10,202 nucleotides of DNA, taken from Gammaproteobacteria bacterium (GTDB lineage: Bacteria; Pseudomonadota; Gammaproteobacteria; Steroidobacterales; Woeseiaceae). Below the pieces are notes generated by a model. It searched no databases and was not told the origin of the DNA. It saw nothing but the letters and a program-made list of their open reading frames with translations. Positions 1 through 9,600 of this stretch are shown in pieces. Made by a program: the position numbers and the translations under genes. The stretch is taken from assembly GCA_029881015.1 (NCBI GenBank), contig JAOUNK010000091.1, forward strand, positions 1 through 10,202. Reading direction: 5' to 3'. Every line of letters starts with the position of its first letter. Within the stretch, counting starts at the first letter, position 1.

Positions 1-1
1 G

Positions 2-424
2 GATACCGGCACGAAGATGATTCACATCGGGCGCAATACGCGCTCGACGATCGTCTCCAAGGGCATCTCGGCAGGACGCGCTCAGCAGTCCTACCGGGGG
101 CTGGTCAAGATTCTGCCGCAGGCGGCAGGAGCGCGTAACCACACCCAGTGCGATTCGTTGCTCATCGGCAAGGAGTGTGGCGCGCACACCTTTCCGTACA
201 TGGAAATCAAACACCCATCGGCCAAAGTTGAACACGAGGCAACGACGTCGAAAATATCGGCGAACCAGCTGTTCTACTGCCGGCAACGTGGCATCTCGGA
301 AGAAGATGCCGTCAACATGATCGTTAACGGCTTCTGTAAGGAAGTCTTCAAGGAACTCCCGATGGAATTTGCCGTGGAGGCACAGGCGTTGCTGAACGTC
401 AGTCTCGAAGGCGCCGTCGGCTAG
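2..424 (+). CDS. sufB: SufB, Fe-S cluster scaffold subunit (3' part only)
   Basis: SufB is the core scaffold subunit of the cytoplasmic SufBC2D complex, on which nascent Fe-S clusters are built. Only the C-terminal 140 residues are present; the reading frame is open to the left edge, so the true start lies upstream. The visible part is the end of the beta-helix core and the C-terminal helical domain that binds SufC. A Cys in the QCDSLLIG motif (codon 149-151) lies exactly 90 residues before the C-terminus, and a His-Glu pair follows (codons 233-238). By counting from the C-terminus these match E. coli SufB Cys405, His433 and Glu434, the residues implicated in sulfur transfer and cluster formation. 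The ending, ELPMEFAVEA to EGAVG, is typical of the family. It is the first visible gene of the suf operon, and sufC starts 8 bp downstream. Confidence 0.97.
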   Translation, partial: DTGTKMIHIGRNTRSTIVSKGISAGRAQQSYRGLVKILPQAAGARNHTQCDSLLIGKECGAHTFPYMEIKHPSAKVEHEATTSKISANQLFYCRQRGISEEDAVNMIVNGFCKEVFKELPMEFAVEAQALLNVSLEGAVG

Positions 425-432
425 GAATAGAC

Positions 433-1185
433 ATGCTCGACATCAAGAATCTGCAAAGCCGCATCGGTGGCACTGAAATACTGCGAGGCCTCTCGCTGCA
501 CGTAGATGCCGGCGAAATACACGCCATCATGGGGCCGAATGGCTCCGGCAAGAGCACGCTTGCACAGGTTGTTGCGGGCCACCAGGACCACGAAGTCACC
601 GGCGGCTCCGTCACGTTCAAGGGTGTGGACCTCCTGGAACTGGAACCCGAGGAACGCGCCCGGGAAGGCATCTTCCTGGGTTTTCAGTACCCGGTTGAGA
701 TTCCCGGGGTCAATAACGCCTACCTGCTCAAAGCCGCATTGAACGCCAGGCGCAAGCACCAGGGCCTGGACGAGATCGACGCGTTCGAATTCCTGAAACT
801 CGCCAAGGAGAAGATGGCGATGCTTGGAATGGACCCCAAGTTTCTGAATCGCGGCGTGAACGAAGGTTTTTCCGGCGGCGAGAAGAAACGCAACGAGATC
901 CTGCAGATGGCGATACTCGAACCGGAGCTGGCCATCCTCGACGAGACCGACTCCGGGCTCGATATCGACGCGCTAAAGGCCGTTGCGGAAGGCGTGAATT
1001 CGCTGCGAGATCCGGATCGAGCGATCATTCTTGTCACACACTATCAGCGCCTGCTCGACTACATCGAGCCGGACTTCGTGCATGTCTTGTCGGCGGGACG
1101 GATCATCAAGTCCGGTGACAAATCCCTGGCATTCGAACTGGAAGAGAAGGGCTACGACTGGGTCCGTGAGGCTGCCAACGGATGA
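433..1185 (+). CDS. sufC: SufC, Fe-S assembly ABC-type ATPase
   Basis: SufC is the soluble ABC ATPase of the SufBC2D complex. ATP binding drives its dimerisation and the rearrangement of SufB-SufD needed for cluster assembly. The protein is 250 residues, the normal length. Walker A is GPNGSGKST at residues 34-42, the Q-loop Gln is residue 85 (GFQYP), the ABC signature is FSGGE at 146-150, Walker B ends in Asp170-Glu171 (ILDETDSGLDID, with the SufC-typical variant ETDSGLD), and the switch His is residue 203 (VTHYQ). No transmembrane segment is apparent, as expected. The ATG at 433 is preceded by AGGA at 423-426, which overlaps the sufB stop codon, so translation is probably coupled. The stop overlaps the sufD start (ATGA). 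Confidence 0.98.
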   Translation: MLDIKNLQSRIGGTEILRGLSLHVDAGEIHAIMGPNGSGKSTLAQVVAGHQDHEVTGGSVTFKGVDLLELEPEERAREGIFLGFQYPVEIPGVNNAYLLKAALNARRKHQGLDEIDAFEFLKLAKEKMAMLGMDPKFLNRGVNEGFSGGEKKRNEILQMAILEPELAILDETDSGLDIDALKAVAEGVNSLRDPDRAIILVTHYQRLLDYIEPDFVHVLSAGRIIKSGDKSLAFELEEKGYDWVREAANG

Positions 1186-2371
1186 TGCGCCTCCCCACAG
1201 ACAAATTGCAGGCCATCGTCGACCGCCTGCCGACGACACGCGATGAGGACTGGAAATACACGGACCTGTCGCGTGCGCGGGAGATAACGTCGCGCTGGCT
1301 CGATGCCGGCGGAGCAACGGTCGCCGCCGAGATCGCCGAGGATATAGCACGCATTACCGCATCGATTGATGCGGACTGGTTTGTGATCGCCAACGGCGAG
1401 TTGCGCCTTCCGGACGAGATACCCAACGTCACTGCCGCACGAGTGAATGCGGCGCCAACCGCTGAAAACGCGCTCGCTGAACTCAATACGGCGCTGTTGC
1501 TCGACGGCCTGCGCGTACGCATTGACGGCACGCCAGCGAAACCGGTCGGTATTCTCCTCATCGATGGCGCAGCCGACGCAGCGACCTCGCAGTCCTATGT
1601 CGACGTGGAGTTTGCAGCGCATTCGTCGGGTGAGCTGATCGAGTACCACGTATCGCTCGGCGCAACAGATCACTACGCCAATGGGGTCGTCAGGATTGCG
1701 GTAGGAGACAATGCATCAGCCAGGCACGTGCGTATCCAGGATCGCGACCTCAACCACGTCCAGACGGGTATCACGCACGTCAGCGTGGGTCGCGACGCAA
1801 AATTCTCGTCAGCCGGCTTCGACCTGGGTGGCGGACTCGTACGCAACGACATCCTGATAGATATCGCGAACCCTGGCGCCGATATCTCCTTCGACGGCCT
1901 GTACCTGGCCGGCGACGGACAGCACATCGATAACCACACGCGCGTCGACCATCGCGTTGGCCCGGCCATCTCGCGGCAAGAGTACCGTGGCATCCTGAAC
2001 GGCAAGTGCCGTTGTGTATGGAACGGCAAGGCTATCGTGCACGAGGGCGCGGACGGCACGGATGCGGACCAGGCGAATCACAACCTTCTCCTGTCGGAAA
2101 AGGCGGAGATCGACGCCAAGCCCGAACTCGAGATATATACGGATGACGTGAAATGCAGCCATGGCACCACGGTCGGTCAGCTCGATGAGACTTCCCTCTT
2201 CTACCTGCGCACCCGCGGGCTCGACCAAGGGCATGCGACCCGGGTATTGATGCACGCGTTCGCGGCGGGACTGGTATCCCGGATCCCGGTCGAGGCCGCA
2301 AAGGCGACAGTCGGCGAACTGGTAGAGGCACGGCTCGCCGTGCTGATCAACACGGACGAGGACTTCTCCTG

Positions 2372-2372
<1 letters not shown>
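1182..2372 (+). CDS. sufD: SufD, Fe-S cluster assembly subunit
   Basis: SufD is the SufB paralogue that completes the SufBC2D scaffold and is needed for iron acquisition during cluster assembly. It has 396 residues, somewhat shorter than E. coli SufD (423), mainly because of a shorter N-terminal part. The N-terminal segment has the conserved DEDWKYTDLS motif (residues 21-30), followed by the beta-helix core and a C-terminal SufC-binding helical region (YLRTRGLDQGHA to LVSRIP). The KCSHG motif at 324-328 supplies His327, matching E. coli His360. Residues 276 and 278 are both Cys (GKCRCVW), where E. coli SufD has Gly and Ala; this looks unusual. The ATG at 1182 forms a 4-bp ATGA overlap with the sufC stop and has GAGG at 1168-1171 upstream. 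A second ATG directly after it (1185) would shorten the protein by one residue. Confidence 0.96.
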
Positions 2373-3603
<1,231 letters not shown>

Positions 3604-3607
<4 letters not shown>

Positions 3608-4068
3608 CGGCCACGGCGCGCGACATGCAGGACCTCTATCGCGAGCTGGTACTCGACCATTCTCGCAATCCACGCCATTTTGGCCGGCTCGAGGATGCGA
3701 CCCACACCGCTGACGGCATCAACCCGCTGTGCGGCGATAAACTGCGGCTCTACCTGCGCGTAGATGATGCGGGCAATATTGAGTCGTCGAGCTTCGAGGG
3801 CAGCGGCTGCGCGATCTCTGTCGCCTCGGCATCGCTTCTTACCGATGCCGTTACCGGCCTGCCTGTCGAGCAGGCCCGACGCTGCTGCGCCACTGTTGCC
3901 GAGCGCCTGGCCGGCGACGAGAGCGCTGAGCTCGCGAGCAACCTCGAGAAACTGAGAGCGCTGGATGGCGTCCGCCAGTACCCGTCCAGGATCAAATGCG
4001 CGACGCTTGCCTGGCACGCATTGCGCTCAGCACTGAATCACGACGCCGTACCGGCCACCACGGAGTAA
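3604..4068 (+). CDS. sufU: SufU, zinc-type sulfur acceptor for SufS
   Basis: This 154-residue protein belongs to the IscU/NifU-N fold. Its ligand set is Cys43 and Asp45 (NPLCGD), Cys69 (GSGCAIS) and Cys132 (RIKCATLAW). The spacing between the second and third Cys is 63 residues, about 20 more than in IscU. The residue before the last Cys is Lys rather than His, and I see no LPPVK chaperone-binding motif. All three are features of SufU rather than IscU. In Bacillus, SufU holds zinc and accepts persulfide sulfur from SufS through its Cys41 equivalent, so here it probably replaces SufE. The ATG overlaps the sufS stop (ATGA) and only a weak AAGAGA precedes it, suggesting coupled translation. A classical scaffold role cannot be fully excluded from sequence, but no Hsc chaperone gene is visible. 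Confidence 0.93.
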
Positions 4069-4076
4069 GTTGCAGC

Positions 4077-4628
4077 ATGTTCGGTCACACCAATGAACCC
4101 GTAAACCTCATGCGCGATGTCAGCGCCGTCATTATCCCGGCCGGTGAAGTGGTAACGCTGCGCGAAGGCACCGAGGGATTCATCACCCAGGCGCTGGGAG
4201 GCAGTTTTACCGTGTATGTCGAGGGCAACCTCTTTCGAATCTCGGGCGCCGACGCCGACGCTTTGGGAAAAGAGCCCGTGCCGCCGCCGGCGATTCCGGA
4301 GAATGCCACTGACGAAGACATCGAGAGCGTAATCTGGGAGCAGCTCAAGACCTGCTACGATCCGGAGATCCCCGTTGACATCGTCAACCTCGGATTGATC
4401 TATCGCTGCGATGTGAGGTCGCTCGGCAACGGCGAACGTTCGGTCAGCGTCGACATGACGCTGACCGCACCGGGCTGCGGTATGGGCGATGTGCTTGTCC
4501 AGGACGCACGCGAAAAAATAGCCGTCATACCGACGGTGTCCGACGTCCACGTGGAGCTGGTATTTGACCCACCCTGGAATGTTGGCATGATGACCGACGA
4601 AGCAAGGCTGCAAACCGGCTTGATGTAA
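4077..4628 (+). CDS. sufT: SufT, MIP18/DUF59 Fe-S maturation factor
   Basis: SufT is a DUF59 (MIP18-family) accessory protein that helps mature Fe-S proteins under high demand. It is most often found in suf operons, and its exact biochemical step is not settled. From the ATG at 4077 it has 183 residues. The N-terminal part (about 10-65) is the extension typical of the long SufT form (LREGTEGFITQALGGSFTVY). The MIP18 domain spans about 80-183 with DPEIPVDIVNLGLIY at 95-109, TAPGCGMGD with the conserved Cys134 at 130-138, and DPPWN at 164-168. The frame is open further left to an ATG at 3996, but that start would add 27 unrelated residues inside sufU. The 4077 start has GGAG at 4062-4065 (11 nt before it) and fits the family N-terminus. 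It lies 8 bp after sufU. Confidence 0.95.
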   Translation: MFGHTNEPVNLMRDVSAVIIPAGEVVTLREGTEGFITQALGGSFTVYVEGNLFRISGADADALGKEPVPPPAIPENATDEDIESVIWEQLKTCYDPEIPVDIVNLGLIYRCDVRSLGNGERSVSVDMTLTAPGCGMGDVLVQDAREKIAVIPTVSDVHVELVFDPPWNVGMMTDEARLQTGLM

Positions 4629-4652
4629 GTTTTAAGTGTAGGCTGTAATATA

Positions 4653-5150
4653 TTGAAAACCTTAACAATTGTTCGCCATGCGAAATCCAGTTGGAGCAAC
4701 ACCGGCCTGCCCGACGCCAAGCGCCCCCTGAATCACCGCGGCAAGCGCGACGCGCCCGTCATGGGCCGGCGTCTTCAGAATCACGGGATCCGCCCGTCGC
4801 AGATCGTCTCGAGCCCGGCCACGCGTGCCTGGACGACCGCCAAGATCATCGCCCGCGCCATCAACTACCCGCGCGAGTTCCTGCAGAAGGACGACCGCCT
4901 GTATCTTGCGTCACTCGACGACATCCTGGATGTGGTCGTCGCCCAGGACAACAACTTCAATAACCTGATGATTGTCGGCCATAACCCCGGCTTGACGGAT
5001 TTCGTGAACTACCTGGTACCCGGGCTGACGCACAATCTGCCCACGGCCGGCGTGGTGTCCGTCGAGATCGACCGGGACGACTGGTCCCTGTACGAACGGC
5101 CTGAAACCCGGCTGCTCGTCCACGACTGGCCCAAGAAGCCGGTCGCTTAG
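4653..5150 (+). CDS. sixA: SixA-type phosphohistidine phosphatase
   Basis: This is a small histidine-phosphatase (phosphoglycerate-mutase-like) protein of 165 residues. Family members remove phosphate from phosphohistidine; in E. coli SixA acts on the nitrogen phosphotransferase system. The RHA motif gives Arg8 and the nucleophile His9, Arg58 is in SSPATRAW, and the second catalytic His is 110 in MIVGHNPGLTDF. No signal peptide or membrane segment is seen. The start must be the TTG at 4653: RHA begins only seven codons later, the next in-frame Met is residue 37, and between the sufT stop and 4653 there is no ATG, GTG or other TTG in frame. Only a weak GTAGG (4638-4642) precedes it, so expression may be low or coupled. 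It is 24 bp after sufT, so co-transcription with suf is likely. The natural substrate cannot be told from sequence. Confidence 0.88.
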   Translation: MKTLTIVRHAKSSWSNTGLPDAKRPLNHRGKRDAPVMGRRLQNHGIRPSQIVSSPATRAWTTAKIIARAINYPREFLQKDDRLYLASLDDILDVVVAQDNNFNNLMIVGHNPGLTDFVNYLVPGLTHNLPTAGVVSVEIDRDDWSLYERPETRLLVHDWPKKPVA

Positions 5151-5260
5151 GCTAAGCCGCAAAGCCCCCTCGGCCGTCCCCACAGGCTGCCTTCAAGGCT
5201 TCGGACTGCTCGCGCTCCGGATCCAACGTAGTTCGACACGGCAAGAATCCCGGTTGATAT
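5151..5260. other. Convergent intergenic region, no clear terminator
   Basis: These 110 bp separate the 3' ends of the suf-sixA transcript and the putA-sdaA transcript, so a terminator working in one or both directions is expected. I see two short perfect palindromes: GCTTAGGCTAAGC (5145-5157, spanning the sixA stop) and GCCTTCAAGGC (5189-5199). Both have a single-base centre and neither is followed by a T-run on either strand. They are poor hairpins, so no intrinsic terminator can be supported. Termination may be Rho-dependent, or transcripts may read into the opposite gene. No small ORF or RNA gene is evident. Confidence 0.6.
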
Positions 5261-6613
5261 TCAGCACTGCGGTACGTTGACCGCCAGCCCGCCCTGTGAG
5301 GTCTCCTTGTAATGCGACGACATGTCCTCGCCAGTCTGCCGCATCGTCTCGATCACCTGGTCAAGCGTCACTTTGTGGGTGCCGTCGCCATGCATGGCGA
5401 GCTTGGCAGCGTTAATTGCCTTCACGGCGCCCATCGCATTGCGCTCGATACAGGGAATCTGAACGAGCCCGCCAATCGGGTCACAGGTGAGCCCCAGGTT
5501 GTGCTCCATGCCGATTTCGGCCGCCTCTTCGATATGGTCATTGGAACCACCGAGCGCCGCGGCAAGCCCGCCGGCCGCCATCGAGCACGCGACGCCAACC
5601 TCGCCCTGGCATCCCATCTCAGCACCGGATATGGACGCGTTGACCTTGTAGAGTATGCCGATTGCTCCGGCCGTCAGCAGGAACGTCCGAATACGTTTCG
5701 CGTCAGCCCCTTTAACGAAGTCCGCGTAAAAGCGTATAACCGCGGGAATGATCCCGGCAGCACCGTTGGTTGGCGACGTCACGACACGACCTCCCGAGGC
5801 GTTTTCCTCGTTCACTGCGATCGCGTAGACGTTGACCCATTCCATCGCATCGAGGGCCTGGGGTTCGCCCCGATTCGAGAGCCTGGTGGCCAGTTTGCGC
5901 GCGCGGCGCAGGACGGACATCTGCCCGGGCAGCACACCCTCCGTGCTCATGCCGCGGTCGATACAGGCATTCATCGCCGCCCAGATTTCGTCCAGTCGCC
6001 TCTCGACGTTCTCCTTGGTGTCCCAGGTCAGCTCGTTTCGAAACACGAGCTCGGCGATACTGAGATTGTTCGCCGCCGCCAGCTCCAGCAGTGACGCGCC
6101 CGTCGAAAACAGCAGCGGCGGGTCCCGATCGTGCCCCGCCACCTCGGGCTCGTCGTTCCTCGCGATGAAACCGCCACCCACCGAGAAATAGTTGTCTTCC
6201 AGCAGGGTTGTACCGGCCGCGTCGTGCGCACGAAACGTCATGCCATTGGTATGGCGACCCAGTTCGCGTTCGAAGTTGAACGCAATATCCGTCCCGGGAT
6301 CGAAACCGATCGCGCCGATACCCGGAACGTCAATACGCTTGTCCGCGCGAATGATCGCAAGCAGGCCGTCGATCTCGTCGGCATTGATTGTCTCGGGCCG
6401 GTGGCCGGCAAGGCCGAGCAGGATGGCCGAGTCAGTGGCGTGTCCCTTGCCCGTCCAGGCAAGAGACCCGAACAGGGTCACATCGATCCTGGCCACAGGC
6501 AGCCCTTCGATACTGTCGACGAACGCGCGCGCCGCCTTCATGGGCCCCACCGTGTGGGAACTCGACGGGCCGACGCCTATTTTGAAAATGTCGAACACAC
6601 TGACCGCGGCCAT
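5261..6613 (-). CDS. sdaA: L-serine ammonia-lyase (L-serine dehydratase), Fe-S type
   Basis: This enzyme converts L-serine to pyruvate and ammonia using an oxygen-sensitive [4Fe-4S] cluster, in the cytoplasm. It is the single-chain type with 450 residues, close to E. coli SdaA (454). The N-terminal beta domain starts with DIFKIGVGPSSSHTVGPM (residues 8-25), and the C-terminal alpha domain carries Cys335, Cys377 and Cys388. Their spacings (42 and 11) match the three cluster ligands reported for Legionella SDH. The last residue, Cys450, matches the C-terminal Cys that enters the active site and binds the cluster in that enzyme. I chose the ATG at 6613-6611, which overlaps the putA stop by one base (TGATG). 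A TTG immediately before it (6616) is possible and would add one residue. No strong ribosome-binding site precedes it, so translation is probably coupled to putA. Confidence 0.96.
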   Translation of the reverse strand: MAAVSVFDIFKIGVGPSSSHTVGPMKAARAFVDSIEGLPVARIDVTLFGSLAWTGKGHATDSAILLGLAGHRPETINADEIDGLLAIIRADKRIDVPGIGAIGFDPGTDIAFNFERELGRHTNGMTFRAHDAAGTTLLEDNYFSVGGGFIARNDEPEVAGHDRDPPLLFSTGASLLELAAANNLSIAELVFRNELTWDTKENVERRLDEIWAAMNACIDRGMSTEGVLPGQMSVLRRARKLATRLSNRGEPQALDAMEWVNVYAIAVNEENASGGRVVTSPTNGAAGIIPAVIRFYADFVKGADAKRIRTFLLTAGAIGILYKVNASISGAEMGCQGEVGVACSMAAGGLAAALGGSNDHIEEAAEIGMEHNLGLTCDPIGGLVQIPCIERNAMGAVKAINAAKLAMHGDGTHKVTLDQVIETMRQTGEDMSSHYKETSQGGLAVNVPQC

Positions 6614-9600
6614 CAATCGGAGCCCAGCGTAAGAAGGCTCGCATTGCCACCGACCGCGGAGATGTTGTTGCTTAACGTGAATTCGGTACCGAAGCGCTGC
6701 ACGTAGTTCGGACCGCCGGCTTTCGGCCCGGTACCGGACAGACCCCTGCCACCGAACGGCTGCACGCCCACTACCGCACCAATCATGTTGCGATTGACGT
6801 ACAGGTTACCGGCCCCGCAATTCGCGGCAACGCCGGCCACCCTGGAATCGATGCGACTGTGCAAACCCATGGTCAGCCCGAAGCCGGTCGCATTCACGGC
6901 GGCGAGCATCTTGTCCAGGTGGCGGCTCTTGAATTTGACCACGTGCAGCACCGGACCGAACTGCTCTTCCGTCAGCGCGCCGATGTCGTCGATTTCCACG
7001 AGCGTCGGTGCGAAATAGGTACCGCTGCGGGTTTCATCGGGTAACGTGCATCGATGCACGACCCTCTGCTCCCTGGCCATGCGCTCGATATGCGCATCCA
7101 GCGTGACCCTGGAGGGATCGTCGATGACCGGCCCGACATCCGTCGACAGTTGCCTCGGGTCGCCGATGACCAGTTCATCCATGTAGCCCTTGAGCAAGTC
7201 GAGCGTACGCGGTTCGATCTCATCCTGGACGCACAGCAGGCGCAGCGCCGAACATCGCTGACCGGCGCTGTTGAATGCAGAATAGATGGCGTCGTGCACG
7301 ACCTGTTCCGGCAATGCCGAACTATCGACAAACATGGCGTTCTGGCCGCCCGTCTCGGCAATCAGCACGCCAATCGGGCCATCGCGACTCGCCAGCGTCT
7401 GGTTGATGGTCTGAGCGACTTCCGTCGAACCGGTAAACACCACACCCGCTATGCGCGGGTCGGCAACCGCCCTGCCGCCAACCAGCCTGCCGCTGCCGGG
7501 AATGAAATGCAGGATGTCCGCCGGCACACCCGCCTCGTGCAGCAGCTGCACCGCACGGTACGCCACCAGCGGCGTTGGCGCAGCCGGTTTCGCGAGCACC
7601 GCGTTGCCCGCGGCCAGTGCCGCCGTAACCTGCCCCGTAAAGATAGCCAACGGGAAATTCCATGGGCTGATGGCGATGAACACGCCGCGCCCACGCATCG
7701 TGTATGTATTGCGTTCCCCGGTCGGCCCGGGCATCACGATCGGGTCGCCGAAATGCTTTCTCGCCTGGGCACCGTAGTACCGCATGAAGTCGACAGCCTC
7801 ACGCAGCTCCGAAATGGAGTCAGGTATGCTCCTGCCGCCCTCCATGACGCAAAGGCGCAGAAGCTCGTCCTTGTGAGCCTCAAACAGGTCGGCAGCCCGA
7901 TTGAGAATGTTCGCCCTTTCGTGACCGCCCAGGCGATCCCAGGCCGGTTGTGCGGCGACCGACAGCTCGATTGCCCGGTCAATATGTTCTTCAGATACCT
8001 GGTGGCAAACACCGACGACTTCCGAGGTGTTCGCAGGATTGACTGACGGATCCTCCCGGCCGTTTACCTCTTGCCCGCCGATGATGGGCCTGCCCGTTAT
8101 CGACTTCTGGCTGGCCGCGTGGAGCTCGGTCAGCAGCTCCCGGCTGACAGTGCGGTCTGCCAGGTTGATGCCTCGCGAGTTATCGCGCTCCGGCCGGAAG
8201 ATATCAGCCGGTGCCGGAATCCGGTCGTGCGCCGCGTAATCGTGCTTGGCTGCCAGTTCCAGCGGGTCGGCGACGATGTCCATCACGTCGATCGACTCAT
8301 CGGCGATCTTGTTGACGAAAGAGGTGTTCGAGCCGTTCTCGAGCAACCGTCTCACGAGGTACGGCAGGAGATCTTCGTGATTGCCGACGGGCGCATACAC
8401 GCGGCATGGCCGATCGTGCTTCTCCGGGTCAACGACCTCGGCATACAGTTCCTCACCCATGCCATGCAGGCGCTGGAACTCGTAATCGCGGCGCGATCCT
8501 GCGAAATGCAGAATACTCGCGAGTGTGTGCGCATTGTGCGTTGCAAACTGCGCGTAGATTTTCTCGCCCGCGCCGAGCGCCGCACGCGCCGCCGCCAGGT
8601 ACGAAACGTCCGAATGTGACTTGCGCGTAAACACAGGGTAACTCTCGAGCCCCTGTTCCTGCGCCCACTTGATCTCACTGTCCCAGTACGCGCCCTTCAC
8701 CAGCCGCACCGGGATACGACGGCCGACATCGCCGGCCAGCTCGATCAGGAAACGCATGGCGTCGTTACCACGCCGCTGGTAGGTCTGCAGTGCAACGCCG
8801 AAGCCGTCCCAGCCGTCGAGCGCCGGGTCCCGGTAGACGCGCTCGAAAATGCCAAGCCACAGCTCGAGTCGATGCGCCTCTTCGGAGTCGATCGTCAGGC
8901 CGATGCCAACTTCCTTGGCATGCAGGGCGAGTTCCCGCACGGCTGGCAGCAGCTCTGCCATGACACGCTCTTCGTGAGAAAACTCATAGCGCGGGTGCAG
9001 TGCCGACAGTTTCACCGAGATTCCGGGCGCTGAGAAAACGTCCGGGGCGTCGACCTGCGGACCGTCGGCGATACTCTTGATGCCCGTGTGGTAGTTGTCC
9101 AGGTAACGTTGCGCATCCGCTGCAGTCAGTGCCGATTCGCCCAGCATGTCGAACGAGTAGCGGTATGGCAGGTCCGTGCTTTTGAGCGCGCGTTTCAGCG
9201 CCTCGCCGATCGTGCGCCCCATGACGAACTGGTGGCCCATGATCTTCATGGCCTGGCGCATCGCACCACGCACCACGGGTTCACCTGCACGCGTAACCAG
9301 TTTGCCGAGCAGCCGCGCCGGACTGCGTCCCGAGATCTCGTCGAGCGTCAGTATCTTGCCGGTCAGCATCAGTCCCCAGGTCGAGGCGTTGACGAACAGG
9401 GAATCACTGGTACCAACATGGTCCTGCCACTTCGCCGACGTAATCTTGTCCGCGATCAGGCGATCGGCCGTGTCGGCGTCCGGAATCCTCAACAGGGCTT
9501 CCGCGATGCACATGAGCAATACGCCTTCATCCGACGACAGGTCGTACTGCTGCAGGAACGCCTCAATGCCACCCTCGTTCTTCGTGTTCTTGCGGACGGC

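Noticed and set aside
3996..4076. Upstream ATG extending SufT by 27 residues
   Set aside because: The extension overlaps the sufU 3' end, is unlike the family's N-terminus, and a better-placed ATG with a GGAG exists at 4077.
4620..4649. Promoter-like pair for sixA: TTGATG and TGTAAT with an 18-bp spacer
   Set aside because: The implied transcription start would fall at about 4656, after the only workable sixA start codon (4653), so it does not fit unless the message were missing its start.
5312..6094. 260-codon open frame on the plus strand, opposite sdaA
   Set aside because: It is antisense to conserved SdaA cluster-ligand motifs and has no recognisable protein features.
7054..8046. 330-codon open frame on the plus strand, opposite putA
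   Set aside because: It lies entirely antisense to the well-supported P5CDH domain of putA. Its translation is rich in Arg, His and Gln with no recognisable domain, as expected for a shadow frame in GC-rich DNA.
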